Shown: piece after piece, positions 37,681 through 46,966 of the stretch
Numbering within the stretch: the first letter of the stretch is position 1
How the letters are laid out: every line of letters begins with the position of its first letter
From: Sulfitobacter sp. M05
GTDB lineage: Bacteria; Pseudomonadota; Alphaproteobacteria; Rhodobacterales; Rhodobacteraceae
Direction of reading: 5' to 3'
NCBI RefSeq assembly: GCF_029285175.1
Contig: NZ_JABEDH010000003.1
Coordinates: 186,001 to 250,000, forward strand
DNA length: 64,000 nucleotides
The notes under the pieces: model-generated
Seen by the model: the letters and a program-made list of their open reading frames with translations, nothing else
What the model was told of the DNA's origin: nothing
Databases searched by the model: none
Translations under genes and position numbers: made by a program

Positions 37681-39882
37681 TCAGGCGGCTGCGGCTTCAT
37701 CGCCGAAACGGCCATAGAAAGACTGGCCTTTTGCCGCCATCTCGCGCAGCAGGTCAGGGCATTTGAACCGCTCGCCAAACTTGGCTTCCAGCTGGTCACA
37801 GCGTTCGGCGGCGTAGGGGGTGCCGATCATGTCGAGCCATGAGAAAGGGCCACCTGTTGAGGGGGCAAAACCCCAGCCAAGGATCGCGCCGACGTCACCT
37901 TCACGGATGTCCATCAATACGCCTTCTTCCAATGCGCGCACCGCTTCCAGCACCTGCACAAACATCAGACGGTCCTGCACTTCTTGCAGATCAGGCTGCA
38001 CTTCGGCCAGCGGATAGCGGTCATGTACGCCTTTCCAATAGCCCAGACGTTTGCCCTTTTCGTCATAATCGAAGTATCCCGCCTTGGCTTTACGGCCCAA
38101 GCGGCCCTCGTCTTCCATCCAGACAATCAGATCGTCAGCTTCGGACGCTGGATAGGCGTTGCCCATCGCCGCCTTGGTGGCGCGCATGATCTTGGTGGCC
38201 AGATCAATCGAGGTTTCGTCACCCAGCTGTACCGGACCGACGGGGAAGCCAAGCATTTGCGCGGCATTGTCGATCAGAACCGGTGCAACACCTTCGGTGA
38301 TCATGCGGTTCGCTTCGCCGCCATAAGGGATGATGCAGCGGTTGGCATAGAAGAAGCGCGCGTCATTGACCACGATCGGCGTCTTGCGGATTTGACGCAC
38401 ATAGTCGAGCGCCTTGGCCACTGCACGATCACCGGTTTCTTTGCCTTTGATGATTTCCACCAAAGCCATGCGTTCGACCGGGCTGAAGAAGTGAATGCCG
38501 ATGAACTGTTCCTGACGGCTGGATGCTTTGGCAAGCTCTGTAATTGGCAGGGTCGAAGTGTTGGAGGCAAAGATGCAATCCTCGGGGATCACGGCTTCGA
38601 CTTTCTGGGTCATCTCGGCTTTGACCTTGGGGTCTTCGAACACCGCTTCGATGATCAGATCGCAGCCCTTGAGCGCGTCCAGATCAGGGGTGGCGTTGAT
38701 CAGGGCCAATGCCGCCTCTTTCTTTTCGACGGTGCCTTTCTTACGGGCGATGCCCTTGTCGAAATAGGCCTCGGCATAGGCTTTGCCTTTGTCCGCTGCC
38801 GCTTGATCACGGTCAATCAGCACCACTTCGATACCGGCCTGTACGGAAACAAGCGCAATGCCCGCACCCATCATACCGGCACCCAAAACGCCCAGTTTCT
38901 TGACGCGCTGGTCAGCCACGCCCGCAGGACGTACCGCGCCTTTTTCCAGCGCTTCCTTGTTCAGGAACAGCGAGCGGATCATCGCGGAGGAGGAGGGGTT
39001 GAGCAGCACGGAAGTGAACCAGCGTGCTTCGATCTTGAGGGCCGTGTCAAAGGGCACCAATGCGCCTTCATAGACGGCTGACAACAGCGCCTTGGCCGCG
39101 GGGAAGGCCCCTTTGGTCTTGCCGTTGATCATCGCGCTTGCCCCCACGAAGGTCATGAAACCGGCAGGGTGGTATGGCGCGCCACCGGGCATTTTATACC
39201 CTTTGGCATCCCAGGGTTTCACCAGATCGGCATCTTTGGCGTTCAGCACCCACTCCTTGGCTGCGGCCAGTGGATCAGTAACCACTTCGTCGATCAGGCC
39301 GGCCTTGGCGGCGGCGGCCGGGGCGACCATTTTGCCTTCCAGCAGGAAGGAGGATGCGGTCATCGCGCCCAGTTTGAAGGACAGGCGGGTGGTGCCGCCA
39401 GCACCGGGGAAGATGCCGACCATGATTTCCGGCAGGCCGATGCGCGCTTTGGGGTTGTCGGCACAGAAGATGCGGTGTGTCGCTAGCGGCAGTTCCAGAC
39501 CGATGCCCGCAGCTGTACCGGGCAGGGCGCTCGCGATCGGCTTGCCGCCTTTGTTGGTCTTGGGGTCCATACCAGCGCGTTCGATCTTACGCAGCAGGTG
39601 GTGCATCTTCATGGTGCCTTCGAACAGGCCCTTGGCTGGATTGTCGCCTGCGTCCTCGCGCATTTTTGCCAGCAGGTTCAGGTCCATGCCGCCAGCAAAA
39701 GATCCCTCTTTGCCAGAGGTGATCACGATGCCTTTGACGGCGTCGTCGGCAAGGGCCGCATCGACATGCGCCTCCAGCTGGGTCAGCCCTTCGATGGACA
39801 TCACATTCATGGATTTATCAGCGACATCCCATGTGATGATGGCAACGCCGTCGGCGTCAGTTTTCATTGTAAAATCGGTCAT
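37681..39882 (-). CDS. fadB: Fatty oxidation complex alpha subunit (enoyl-CoA hydratase / 3-hydroxyacyl-CoA dehydrogenase)
   Basis: The 733-residue trifunctional-type protein has an N-terminal crotonase domain (IVITSGKEGSFAGGMDLN; oxyanion residues in ALPGTAAGIGLELPLATH) and from about 333 a Rossmann 3-hydroxyacyl-CoA dehydrogenase (LGVLGAGMMGAGIALVSVQA), with FASNTSTLPITELA and FFSPVERMALVEI. It works with FadA. A FadJ label would fit equally. It is the last gene of the cluster, terminated at 37633-37659. Confidence 0.95.
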   Translation of the reverse strand: MTDFTMKTDADGVAIITWDVADKSMNVMSIEGLTQLEAHVDAALADDAVKGIVITSGKEGSFAGGMDLNLLAKMREDAGDNPAKGLFEGTMKMHHLLRKIERAGMDPKTNKGGKPIASALPGTAAGIGLELPLATHRIFCADNPKARIGLPEIMVGIFPGAGGTTRLSFKLGAMTASSFLLEGKMVAPAAAAKAGLIDEVVTDPLAAAKEWVLNAKDADLVKPWDAKGYKMPGGAPYHPAGFMTFVGASAMINGKTKGAFPAAKALLSAVYEGALVPFDTALKIEARWFTSVLLNPSSSAMIRSLFLNKEALEKGAVRPAGVADQRVKKLGVLGAGMMGAGIALVSVQAGIEVVLIDRDQAAADKGKAYAEAYFDKGIARKKGTVEKKEAALALINATPDLDALKGCDLIIEAVFEDPKVKAEMTQKVEAVIPEDCIFASNTSTLPITELAKASSRQEQFIGIHFFSPVERMALVEIIKGKETGDRAVAKALDYVRQIRKTPIVVNDARFFYANRCIIPYGGEANRMITEGVAPVLIDNAAQMLGFPVGPVQLGDETSIDLATKIMRATKAAMGNAYPASEADDLIVWMEDEGRLGRKAKAGYFDYDEKGKRLGYWKGVHDRYPLAEVQPDLQEVQDRLMFVQVLEAVRALEEGVLMDIREGDVGAILGWGFAPSTGGPFSWLDMIGTPYAAERCDQLEAKFGERFKCPDLLREMAAKGQSFYGRFGDEAAAA

Positions 39883-39911
39883 TTATCGTCTCCCTAATCA
39901 GGAATTTTGGT

Positions 39912-40202
39912 TTAGCGCTTGGGCTGAAAATCGGCGAATTTGTCGAGCAACATCCTGATCAGGGCCAGTGTGGCCTCTGGTCCGTTGCTGCAATCTTCCT
40001 CGCTGAGGGTCAGGCGCTTGAAGTTGTAAAGATCGGCACGGTCCAAAGGGTCACTTGGATCGGCCTTGTATTTAAAGAACAGGGGGGGCTTTTGCTGCAC
40101 CAGCCGGACATAGTCACCGCCATTGGCGACCTTAAGAACCAGCTGGTCCATGCCTTGACGGGTTGCAAGATCAGCCACGGCGTGAAAGGGATGCGTCCCC
40201 AT
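39912..40202 (-). CDS. Conserved-type protein between fadA and fadB, 96 aa
   Basis: This 96-residue frame starts at ATG 40202, sharing a base with the fadA stop (TAATG), and ends 29 bp before fadB, so it is certainly within the operon. The product (GTHPFHAVADLATRQGMDQL; RLVQQKPPLFFKYKADPSD; EATLALIRMLLDKFADFQ) has no signal peptide or membrane span. I do not know its function; context suggests a role in fatty-acid oxidation. Confidence 0.75.
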   Translation of the reverse strand: MGTHPFHAVADLATRQGMDQLVLKVANGGDYVRLVQQKPPLFFKYKADPSDPLDRADLYNFKRLTLSEEDCSNGPEATLALIRMLLDKFADFQPKR

Positions 40203-41413
40203 TACACCCGCTCGATGATGGTTGCGGCACCCATGCCAGAGGCGATGCACAGGGTCGCAAGGCCGACTTCTTTGTCTGCCCGCTCAAGTTCGTCCAGCAG
40301 CGTGCCGATGATCATTGCGCCGGTCGCGCCCAGGGGGTGACCCATGGCGATAGAGCCGCCATTCACGTTGACCTTGTCGTGATCCACATCAAAGGCCTGC
40401 ATAAAGCGCATGACCACAGCGGCAAAGGCCTCGTTCACTTCGAACAGGTCAATGTCGTTGATGGTCATGCCATTTTCGGCAAGGATTTTTTCGGTGACGG
40501 GGACAGGGCCAGTCAGCATGATCGTCGGATCGGTACCGATTTTCGCGTTTGCACGGATGCGGGCGCGGGGTTTCAGGCCATATTTCTCGCCGAATTCCTT
40601 GTTGCCGATCAGCACAGCAGCGGCACCGTCTACAATACCGGAGGAGTTGCCCGCGTGGTGGATGTGATTGATCTTTTCCAGATGCGGATACTTCAGCATG
40701 GCGACTTTGTCGAAGCCGGGCATGACTTCGCCCATGGCCTGAAACGCCGGAGAAAGGCTGCCGAGGCTTTGCATGTCGGTCTGCGGACGCATGTATTCGT
40801 CGTGATCCAGAATGCTCAGACCGTTCTGATCGGTGATGGTGATCACGGAGTTTTTGAAGCGGCCCTCTTTCCACGCCATTTCGGCGCGCTGTTGCGAAGC
40901 AACGGCAAGAAGGTCGGCGTCATTACGGGTAAAGCCGTATTCGGTGGCGATGATATCAGCCGAAATGCCCTGCGGGACGAAATACTGCTCCATGGCAATC
41001 GAAGGGTCTACGGCAATAGCGGCGCCATCGCTGCCCATCGCCACACGGCCCATCATTTCGACGCCACCGGCGATATAGGCCATGCCGGCCCCGCCTTTGA
41101 CCTGGTTGGCGGCAAGATTCACAGCTTCCATGCCGGATGCACAGAAACGGTTGATCGCAAGGCCCGGAATGCGTTCGTCAAGGTCGGAGGCCAGAACCGC
41201 GGAACGGGCAAGGCACCCGCCGTTTTCCATTACCTGGGTGACGTTACCCCAGATCACATCCTCAACCGCATGGCCGGTCAGGTTGTTGCGCTCCTTCATC
41301 GCATTCAGGGTCTGGGCAGACAGCCGCAGGGAAGTTACCTCGTGCAATGCGCCGTCTTTGCGGCCCTTGCCACGCGGCGTGCGGATGGCATCATAGATAT
41401 AGGCTTCGGTCAT
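40202..41413 (-). CDS. fadA: Acetyl-CoA C-acyltransferase (3-ketoacyl-CoA thiolase)
   Basis: The 403-residue thiolase cleaves 3-ketoacyl-CoA. Catalytic Cys91 lies in INRFCASGMEAVN, the His region is GGSIAMGHPLGATGA, and the second Cys is in ATLCIASGMGAA. GGAGG stands before ATG 41413; seven further in-frame codons upstream are not needed. Confidence 0.95.
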   Translation of the reverse strand: MTEAYIYDAIRTPRGKGRKDGALHEVTSLRLSAQTLNAMKERNNLTGHAVEDVIWGNVTQVMENGGCLARSAVLASDLDERIPGLAINRFCASGMEAVNLAANQVKGGAGMAYIAGGVEMMGRVAMGSDGAAIAVDPSIAMEQYFVPQGISADIIATEYGFTRNDADLLAVASQQRAEMAWKEGRFKNSVITITDQNGLSILDHDEYMRPQTDMQSLGSLSPAFQAMGEVMPGFDKVAMLKYPHLEKINHIHHAGNSSGIVDGAAAVLIGNKEFGEKYGLKPRARIRANAKIGTDPTIMLTGPVPVTEKILAENGMTINDIDLFEVNEAFAAVVMRFMQAFDVDHDKVNVNGGSIAMGHPLGATGAMIIGTLLDELERADKEVGLATLCIASGMGAATIIERV

Positions 41414-41516
41414 GGTGGTCCTCCAGTTATTCAATTCAACCCGGCAAAGCGGGAAAATGTTTGGTGCGCCGCGCCGGTAGCAATGGACAGCCGGCGACAG
41501 GTTTAGGCGCTGTTGT

Positions 41517-42158
41517 TTACTGTGCGCGGTCAGCGGGCGAGCCCGGCATCAGATCGTAAGGGGTTTTCCAGCCGGACTCTGCCGAGAGACGTGTGAGCCA
41601 GGCATCAATGTTGGGGAATGCGCTGCGGTCAAAGCCGAAAGGTTCTGGATAGTAGAGATATCCGCAGCAGGACAGATCAGCGTTGGTGATCCCGTCGCCG
41701 ACAATCCAGTCGCGCCCTTCCAAGTGGTCGTTCAGCACGCTGTAGGCCGCTTGCAAACGGCTCTTGTTAAATGCGATGACCTCTTGCGGGCGCTTATCCT
41801 CTGGCAGGAAATTCATCAAAAAACGGGTCATGCCGGCCATAGAGCTGAGCTTGTGATTATCCCACAACACCCAGCGTAGGATTTCGCGGCGCTCTTCAGG
41901 GCTCTTTCCACCGAAGTGGCCGGATTTCTCCGAGACATAATCCTGAATAACGCCGGATTGGGTTAACCGGAGCTCACCATCAATCATTACCGGAGCCTCG
42001 CCCATGGCGTTGACCGAGGCGCGATATTCCGGCGTGCGGGTTTCACCGCCGAAGAAATCAACCTTGACCGGTTCCCAGTCGAGACCGGAAAGCTGTAAAG
42101 CCAGAGCTGCCTTATAGGCATTGCCGGATTCGCCGAAGCAGTGGAGCTTAATCGTCAT
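41517..42158 (-). CDS. Glutathione S-transferase family protein
   Basis: The 213-residue protein has a thioredoxin-fold N-domain (KLHCFGESGNAYKAALALQL; GEAPVMIDGELRLTQSGVI with the cis-Pro and Ser of the glutathione site) and a helical C-domain ending WLTRLSAESGWKTPYDLMPG. Its place in a beta-oxidation cluster suggests it acts on a CoA- or lipid-derived electrophile, or glutathione-linked maintenance; unproven. Confidence 0.88.
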   Translation of the reverse strand: MTIKLHCFGESGNAYKAALALQLSGLDWEPVKVDFFGGETRTPEYRASVNAMGEAPVMIDGELRLTQSGVIQDYVSEKSGHFGGKSPEERREILRWVLWDNHKLSSMAGMTRFLMNFLPEDKRPQEVIAFNKSRLQAAYSVLNDHLEGRDWIVGDGITNADLSCCGYLYYPEPFGFDRSAFPNIDAWLTRLSAESGWKTPYDLMPGSPADRAQ

Positions 42159-42186
42159 ATGACTGGTCCTTTTGTTAATCTTGGGA

Positions 42187-42302
42187 ACGGGGCAAGCCCC
42201 GTGATGAGTTTAAGAGCAAGATGAAGCCGGATTGCTAATGTCTTGCATCACATGAATGTTGGTGCGGGCGGGATCGGCTTCATCTTGCCAATAAACTCAA
42301 TC
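42187..42302. repeat. Convergent pair of TGAGTTTA...GCAAGATGAAGC repeats with hairpin
   Basis: ACGGGGC-AA-GCCCCGT (42187-42202) is followed directly by arm 1 (42203-42229, TGAGTTTAAGAGCAAGATGA inside). Arm 2 (42275-42302) is its inverted copy, with only a few differences, so a 27-bp stem with a 45-base loop can form. It occupies the gap between an acyl-CoA dehydrogenase and the GST gene. Arm 2 reads in gene direction 25 bp behind the dehydrogenase stop. Confidence 0.7.
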
Positions 42303-42326
42303 CCACAGCCGCATCCAAAGTGGACA

Positions 42327-43484
42327 TCAGAGGTTGCGCGCAATCAACTCCTTCATGATTTCGTTGGTCCCACCATATATGCGCTGGACCCTTGCGTCGG
42401 TCCACATTTCGCCAATGGCATATTCCTGCATAAAGCCATAGCCACCGTGCAGTTGCAGGCAGTCGTCCAGCACTTCGCCCTGAGTGTCGGTCAGCCAGTA
42501 TTTCGCCATTGCCGCGCGATCTACTGTCAGTTCGCCGCGCAGGTGTTCCGCCATGCACTGGTCAAGGAAGGCCCGCGCGACTGTGGTTTTGGTTTTGCAT
42601 TCGGCCAGCTTGAAACGGGTGTTCTGAAACTGGGTCAGCGGCCCGCCAAAAGCTTCGCGTTCCTTGCAGTATTGGATTGTGCGTTCAACTGCGCCTTCCA
42701 TTGCACCAACCGCTTCACAGGCAATGATCAGTCGCTCTTGTGGCAGTTGTTGCATCATCTGGTAAAACCCTTGGCCCTCTTCTTGGCCAAGGATGTTTTC
42801 CGGCGGAATTTCAACGTTGTCGAAAAACAGCTCGGAGGTGTCCGACGCGTGTTTGCCGATTTTCTCAAGGTTGCGACCGCGCTGGAACCCGGCTGCGCCA
42901 TCGGTTTCGACGACAACAAGCGAAACCCCCTTGGAGCCTTCGGCGGGGTTGGTTTTTGCGGCGACGATAATCAGGTTGGCGTGCTGGCCGTTGGTGATAA
43001 AGGTCTTCTGCCCCGACAAACGGTAGGCATTGCCCTCGCGGATGGCTTTGGTTTTGATGTTTTGCACATCTGATCCGGTGGAGGGTTCCGTCATCGCAAG
43101 GGCACCGACCATTTCACCGGAGACCATTTTCGGCAGCCAGCGCTTTTTCTGATCTTCCGTGCCGTATGCAAGGATGTAATGCGCCACGATGCCCGAGTGG
43201 ATACCGTTGCCCCAGCTGGCCAGATTGGCCCGGGCGGCCTCGATATAGATTGCGGCCTCGTGGCCGAAATCACCACCGGCACCGCCGTATTCCTCGGGGA
43301 TGGATGCACAGAGCAGGCCAAGCGCGCCGGCTTCTTGCCATGTGTCGCGGTCCATTTCCGATTGTTTGCGCCACTTTTCGAATTTCGGGGCCCATTCGGA
43401 ATTGATGAAATTTGCCGTCATTTCGGCGAGCATCTGATGCTCTTGCGTCATCCAGCTGGATGGTGTGGGGGTCGCGTCGGTCAT
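42327..43484 (-). CDS. Acyl-CoA dehydrogenase (short/medium-chain type)
   Basis: The 385-residue flavoenzyme has [16 protein letters not shown], the FAD/substrate segment [18 protein letters not shown], and the C-terminal catalytic Glu region [21 protein letters not shown]. Substrate chain length cannot be fixed. GGAAGG precedes ATG 43484. It lies in the beta-oxidation cluster, 22 bp behind the small gene. Confidence 0.92.
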   Translation of the reverse strand: MTDATPTPSSWMTQEHQMLAEMTANFINSEWAPKFEKWRKQSEMDRDTWQEAGALGLLCASIPEEYGGAGGDFGHEAAIYIEAARANLASWGNGIHSGIVAHYILAYGTEDQKKRWLPKMVSGEMVGALAMTEPSTGSDVQNIKTKAIREGNAYRLSGQKTFITNGQHANLIIVAAKTNPAEGSKGVSLVVVETDGAAGFQRGRNLEKIGKHASDTSELFFDNVEIPPENILGQEEGQGFYQMMQQLPQERLIIACEAVGAMEGAVERTIQYCKEREAFGGPLTQFQNTRFKLAECKTKTTVARAFLDQCMAEHLRGELTVDRAAMAKYWLTDTQGEVLDDCLQLHGGYGFMQEYAIGEMWTDARVQRIYGGTNEIMKELIARNL

Positions 43485-43506
43485 AACGTCGCCTTCCAAA
43501 GGTACT

Positions 43507-43719
43507 TTAACGTTTGCGGTCTTCCAGCTCTGCGTTGAACAGCCGCAGTCGTGCGGTCAGGTTCTCTTCGTTGGTGACGCTGGCAAAATTTTCGAACAGA
43601 AAGGACAGGGCCTCGCCTTCGTCCAAACCGGCATCCGCGCTAAATTTCTTCAGGCGGCGATATCCGTCTTCGGTCATGGCGACGGGAAAACGGCGGGTCA
43701 GGCGGAAGCGTTTGGGCAC
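43507..43719 (-). CDS. Small ribbon-helix-helix-like protein, 70 aa
   Basis: A GTG at 43719 with GGAGAGA (43724-43730) opens 70 codons. [20 protein letters not shown] reads as a beta strand followed by a helix, then a second helix ([16 protein letters not shown]), the order of RHH/CopG proteins; the tail is charged. It sits between two acyl-CoA dehydrogenase genes on the same strand. It may be a small regulator or a partner of the dehydrogenases; I know no characterised homologue. Confidence 0.72.
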   Translation of the reverse strand: MPKRFRLTRRFPVAMTEDGYRRLKKFSADAGLDEGEALSFLFENFASVTNEENLTARLRLFNAELEDRKR

Positions 43720-43770
43720 GGGGTCTCTCCGGTGGTTGGGTTGGTCGGGCAAAACTGCCCGACCGTCACC

Positions 43771-45552
43771 TTAGAAGTTGGCTGCGTCCAAAGCCATCAC
43801 TGTATCCGCACCGGTCTGGATGCGTGTCAGGTGCAGGGCTGTGGCCGGCAGTTGGCGTGCCATATAGAAACGACCGGTGGCCAGCTTGGTTTCATAGAAC
43901 GCGGCGTCGCCGGTGCCGTTTGCCAGTTCGGCGCGGGCGGCAAGGCCCATTTTGGCCCACATCAGACCCAGGCAGACGTGGCCGAACATATGCATAAAGT
44001 CGTTGGAGCCGGCCAAAGCGTGGTTCGGATTCTTCATGCCGTTCTGCATGAAGAACATGCCGGCACTTTGCAGGTCTTTGCTGGCGGCTTTCAAAGGTTC
44101 GATGAACTCTTTGTCGAACCCTTCGTCTTTGCCTGCGTTGTCCTTGCAGAAGGATTTCACCAGATCAAAGAAGGCCATGACATGTTTACCGCCGTCCTGT
44201 GCCAGTTTGCGACCCACAAGGTCCAGCGCCTGAACACCGTTTGCACCTTCATAGATCATCGCAATCCGGGCATCACGGGTGAACTGGGACATGCCCCATT
44301 CCTCAATATAGCCGTGGCCGCCGTAAACCTGTTGCGCCTTTACGGTCATGTCATAGCCGACATCGGTCAGGAACCCTTTGATCACCGGGGTGAGAAGGGA
44401 CACCAGACCGTCCGCGTCTTTGTCATCCGAGCGATGCGCGGCGTCGATCAGCGTAGCACCCCAAAGGATGAAGGCACGGGCACCTTCAATAAATGATTTT
44501 TGTTCCATCAGGGAGCGGCGGACGTCAGGATGCACGATCAGCGGGTCGGCGGCTTTCTCCGGTGCTTCGGCCCCGGTCACGGCACGCCCCTGAAGGCGGT
44601 CGTTGGCGTAGATCACAGCGTTCTGATAGGCCACATCGGCCTGTGCCAGACCCTGCATGCCGACACCCAGACGGGCCTCGTTCATCATGGTGAACATGGC
44701 ACGCATGCCTTTGTGTTCGTCGCCCAGCAGGTAACCCGTGGCCTCGTCATAGTTCATCACGCAGGTCGAGTTGCCGTGGATGCCCATCTTTTCCTCGATG
44801 GAGCCTACACTTGCCCCGTTGCGCGCACCAAGGGAGCCGTCCTCGTTCACCATGAACTTGGGAACGATAAACAGGGACACGCCTTTGATCCCTTCAGGGC
44901 CGCCTTCGATCTTGGCCAGCACCAGATGAATGATGTTGTCGGCCATGTCGTGCTCACCCGAGGAGATAAAGATCTTCTGGCCAGTGATCTTGTAAGAGCC
45001 ATCCGCCTGTGGTGCGGCTTTGGTGCGCATCAGGCCCAGGTCAGTCCCGCAGTGGGGTTCGGTCAGGTTCATCGTGCCGGTCCAGTCACAGGCAACCATC
45101 TTGGGCAGGAAAGTCTCTTTTTGCTGTTCCGTGCCGTGGGCAAGGATCGCCGAAGCCGCCCCATGGGTCAGACCCTGATACATGGTAAAGGCCTGATTTG
45201 CTGCCGAGAACATTTCCCCGACGGCAGACCCGATGACCTGCGGCATGTTTTGGCCGCCATACTGTTCTGGCATGTCCAGACCGGTCCAGCCACCTTCCTT
45301 GACCTGTTCGAACGCGTCTTTGAACCCTGTTGGCGTTGTGACAACACCGTTCTCCAATTTACACCCTTCAGTGTCACCGACAGCGTTCAGCGGTGCAATG
45401 ACTTCGGAGGTAAGCTTGCCGGCTTCTTCCAGAATGGCAGAGGTGAAATCCCGCTCCAGATCCTCGTATCCGGGAGTGCCGGCCTCGCTGATATTCAATA
45501 CATCGTGCAGCACGAACTGCATATCTTTAGTGGGGGCTGTATATGTCGGCAT
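43771..45552 (-). CDS. Acyl-CoA dehydrogenase, 593-aa DmdC/FadE5-like class
   Basis: The long form has an N-terminal extra segment ([19 protein letters not shown]), the core motifs [18 protein letters not shown] and [18 protein letters not shown], the catalytic Glu in [19 protein letters not shown], and a C-terminal acyl-CoA dehydrogenase domain of about 130 residues. This class includes DmdC (methylmercaptopropionyl-CoA dehydrogenase) and long-chain FadE5-type enzymes; location with fadAB favours fatty acids. It is first after the MerR gene. Confidence 0.92.
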   Translation of the reverse strand: MPTYTAPTKDMQFVLHDVLNISEAGTPGYEDLERDFTSAILEEAGKLTSEVIAPLNAVGDTEGCKLENGVVTTPTGFKDAFEQVKEGGWTGLDMPEQYGGQNMPQVIGSAVGEMFSAANQAFTMYQGLTHGAASAILAHGTEQQKETFLPKMVACDWTGTMNLTEPHCGTDLGLMRTKAAPQADGSYKITGQKIFISSGEHDMADNIIHLVLAKIEGGPEGIKGVSLFIVPKFMVNEDGSLGARNGASVGSIEEKMGIHGNSTCVMNYDEATGYLLGDEHKGMRAMFTMMNEARLGVGMQGLAQADVAYQNAVIYANDRLQGRAVTGAEAPEKAADPLIVHPDVRRSLMEQKSFIEGARAFILWGATLIDAAHRSDDKDADGLVSLLTPVIKGFLTDVGYDMTVKAQQVYGGHGYIEEWGMSQFTRDARIAMIYEGANGVQALDLVGRKLAQDGGKHVMAFFDLVKSFCKDNAGKDEGFDKEFIEPLKAASKDLQSAGMFFMQNGMKNPNHALAGSNDFMHMFGHVCLGLMWAKMGLAARAELANGTGDAAFYETKLATGRFYMARQLPATALHLTRIQTGADTVMALDAANF

Positions 45553-45599
45553 GAGGTTCTCCCGGGGTCAAAAATATCTGGCAGAAGCTGGCGCAGGTG

Positions 45600-46001
45600 T
45601 TACTCCGCCATGCTGGGTTTCTGGTTAAGGGAGGTCATCATTTTTTCTCCCCATTTCAGTTGTTCTTTCAGGTCGTTGATGGCGGCGTCGAGGTCTTCGC
45701 GCTGGGCCAGCATTTCAGTCAAACGGTCACGTGCAATGTCCAATGCACGGGTGATCTGGGTCTTTTGCTGGTCGCCACGGTGGTACAGGTTCAACAGCTG
45801 GCGAATCTCTTCGAGGCTGAAGCCAAACCGCTTGCCGCGCAAAATCAGCTTGAGGCGTGCGCGGTCCCGATTGGTAAACAGGCGCTTTTGGCCTTCGCGG
45901 ATCGGGAACAACAGTTCCTTTGCCTCGTAGAACCGCAAGGTACGCGGTGTAACGTCGAAGGTGTCGCACATCTGGCGGATTGTCATCAATTCACTGGTCA
46001 T
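45600..46001 (-). CDS. MerR-family regulator 1
   Basis: The 133-residue protein has an N-terminal winged helix (MTIRQMCDTFDVTPRTLRFYEAKELL, then RLFTNRDRARLKLILRGKRFGFSLEEI) and a C-terminal dimerisation coiled coil, with no Cys ligands, so it is not a metal sensor. Related MerR proteins control fatty-acid or branched-chain catabolism (LiuR type). It leads the cluster 43771-37681, and an array of TGACGT half-sites lies directly upstream, suggesting autoregulation. Confidence 0.9.
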   Translation of the reverse strand: MTSELMTIRQMCDTFDVTPRTLRFYEAKELLFPIREGQKRLFTNRDRARLKLILRGKRFGFSLEEIRQLLNLYHRGDQQKTQITRALDIARDRLTEMLAQREDLDAAINDLKEQLKWGEKMMTSLNQKPSMAE

Positions 46002-46054
46002 TTCGTTTTACTCTCATCACATGGGTACATCGTGGCGCTGTCAGATGCGAAGTG

Positions 46055-46134
46055 TGACGTCTCTCGCATTCTTACAACACCTCACTAGGTTGACGTAACG
46101 CCTACGTCACGTCACTTTCAAAGGTGACGTGACG
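46055..46134. promoter_or_regulatory. Array of TGACGT/ACGTCA half-sites, probable MerR operator
   Basis: A perfect TGACGTA-ACGCC-TACGTCA (46091-46109) is followed by CGTCACGTCAC (46105-46115) and its exact inverse GTGACGTGACG (46124-46134); a further TGACGT is at 46055-46060. This lies 54-133 bp upstream of MerR gene 1. The spacing and symmetry suit the palindromic sites of LiuR-like MerR dimers. The 11-bp stem could also fold in RNA, so a terminator or attenuator role is an alternative. Confidence 0.6.
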
Positions 46135-46327
46135 GCGTCTTTGAGACGGCGCTTTTTACTCTTTTCTTCCCGGGATTTTTGATTTTCGGGGTTGCTGGTT
46201 AACCCGAACCACGTTCCGGTCGCAATGCAAGAATATAGGGTCCTGACCCTAGCCACCGCAGAAAGGCTACACCAAAACGGGGTGCGGCGGGCGTGCAATC
46301 GCCACCGCCGTAACATACCAGAGGTTT

Positions 46328-46430
46328 AAATCGTTTCGCGCTTAAATTGAGACATCGCGCTCCCCCCTTTTCGCGTCGACCAAGGGGAGAGGCCGCGGGC
46401 AAGTGATTCAAGTTTTTCTCGAAACACTAT
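46328..46430. repeat. 103-bp inverted-repeat element, copy B
   Basis: The left end AATCGTTTCGCGCTTAAATT and right end (reverse complement TAGTGTTTCGAGAAAAACTT) are related inverted repeats; the interior TTGAGACATC ... CCCTTTTC ... AAGGGGAGAGGCCGCG parallels 16770-16874. It sits in gap 46002-46466, between the two MerR genes. The gap also has a palindrome TAGGGTC-CT-GACCCTA at 46236-46251, and no gene. Confidence 0.6.
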
Positions 46431-46466
46431 AATGACTGTTGTTAAAGCGTCAGACTGGGGCGGGGC

Positions 46467-46847
46467 CTAGCTGTCGACTTTGCTCAGCGCCAACGCGGTG
46501 CCGTCGCGCAACTCTTTCAGTTCCAGAATGGCTTCATCCAGTTGCCTACGTTGATCCGACAGTTCGGAAAGCTGTTCATCCGCCAGCTTTACCCATGCCT
46601 TCATTTGGCTTTCTTTGCCTTCGTTTTCATAGATCAGCAGCCATTGCCGCGTGACTTCCAGCGGGAAGCCGAATTTACGCGCGCGCAGGATCAGCGTCAT
46701 GCGGGCCCGTTCACGCGGTCCATAGAACCTTGAGCGGCCCTCGCGGTCTGGATGTAGAAGCTCGATATACTCGTAATACCGCAAGGTGCGGGGGGTAACA
46801 TCGAATTTTGCGCACATTTCCTTAAAGGTCAGGCGGTCGTCTGCCAT
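46467..46847 (-). CDS. MerR-family regulator 2
   Basis: The 126-residue protein shares the plan of MerR regulator 1: LTFKEMCAKFDVTPRTLRYYEYIELL, RFYGPRERARMTLILRARKFGFPLEV, then a coiled coil (LADEQLSELSDQRRQLDEAI). It lacks metal-binding Cys. The two are likely paralogues from an old duplication. It is divergent from the thioesterase-MATE operon; the short gap 46848-46966 has a CCTTA-ATCAA-TAAGG palindrome that could be a site. Confidence 0.9.
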   Translation of the reverse strand: MADDRLTFKEMCAKFDVTPRTLRYYEYIELLHPDREGRSRFYGPRERARMTLILRARKFGFPLEVTRQWLLIYENEGKESQMKAWVKLADEQLSELSDQRRQLDEAILELKELRDGTALALSKVDS

Positions 46848-46966
46848 AGGTCGTATCTCCCTTAATCAATAAGGTAGGCCGATGCGGAACTGAGCGCAAC
46901 AGGTGGCCTTGCCCTTTACGTTCCGTCTCGTGATAAAGGGTCAAGTTTGGCCAGAGGACCCCCTAG

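Noticed and set aside
45559-45592. Possible further 3'-end repeat (ATATTTTTGACC on the minus strand)
   Set aside because: Only loosely similar to the two repeat families; left out.
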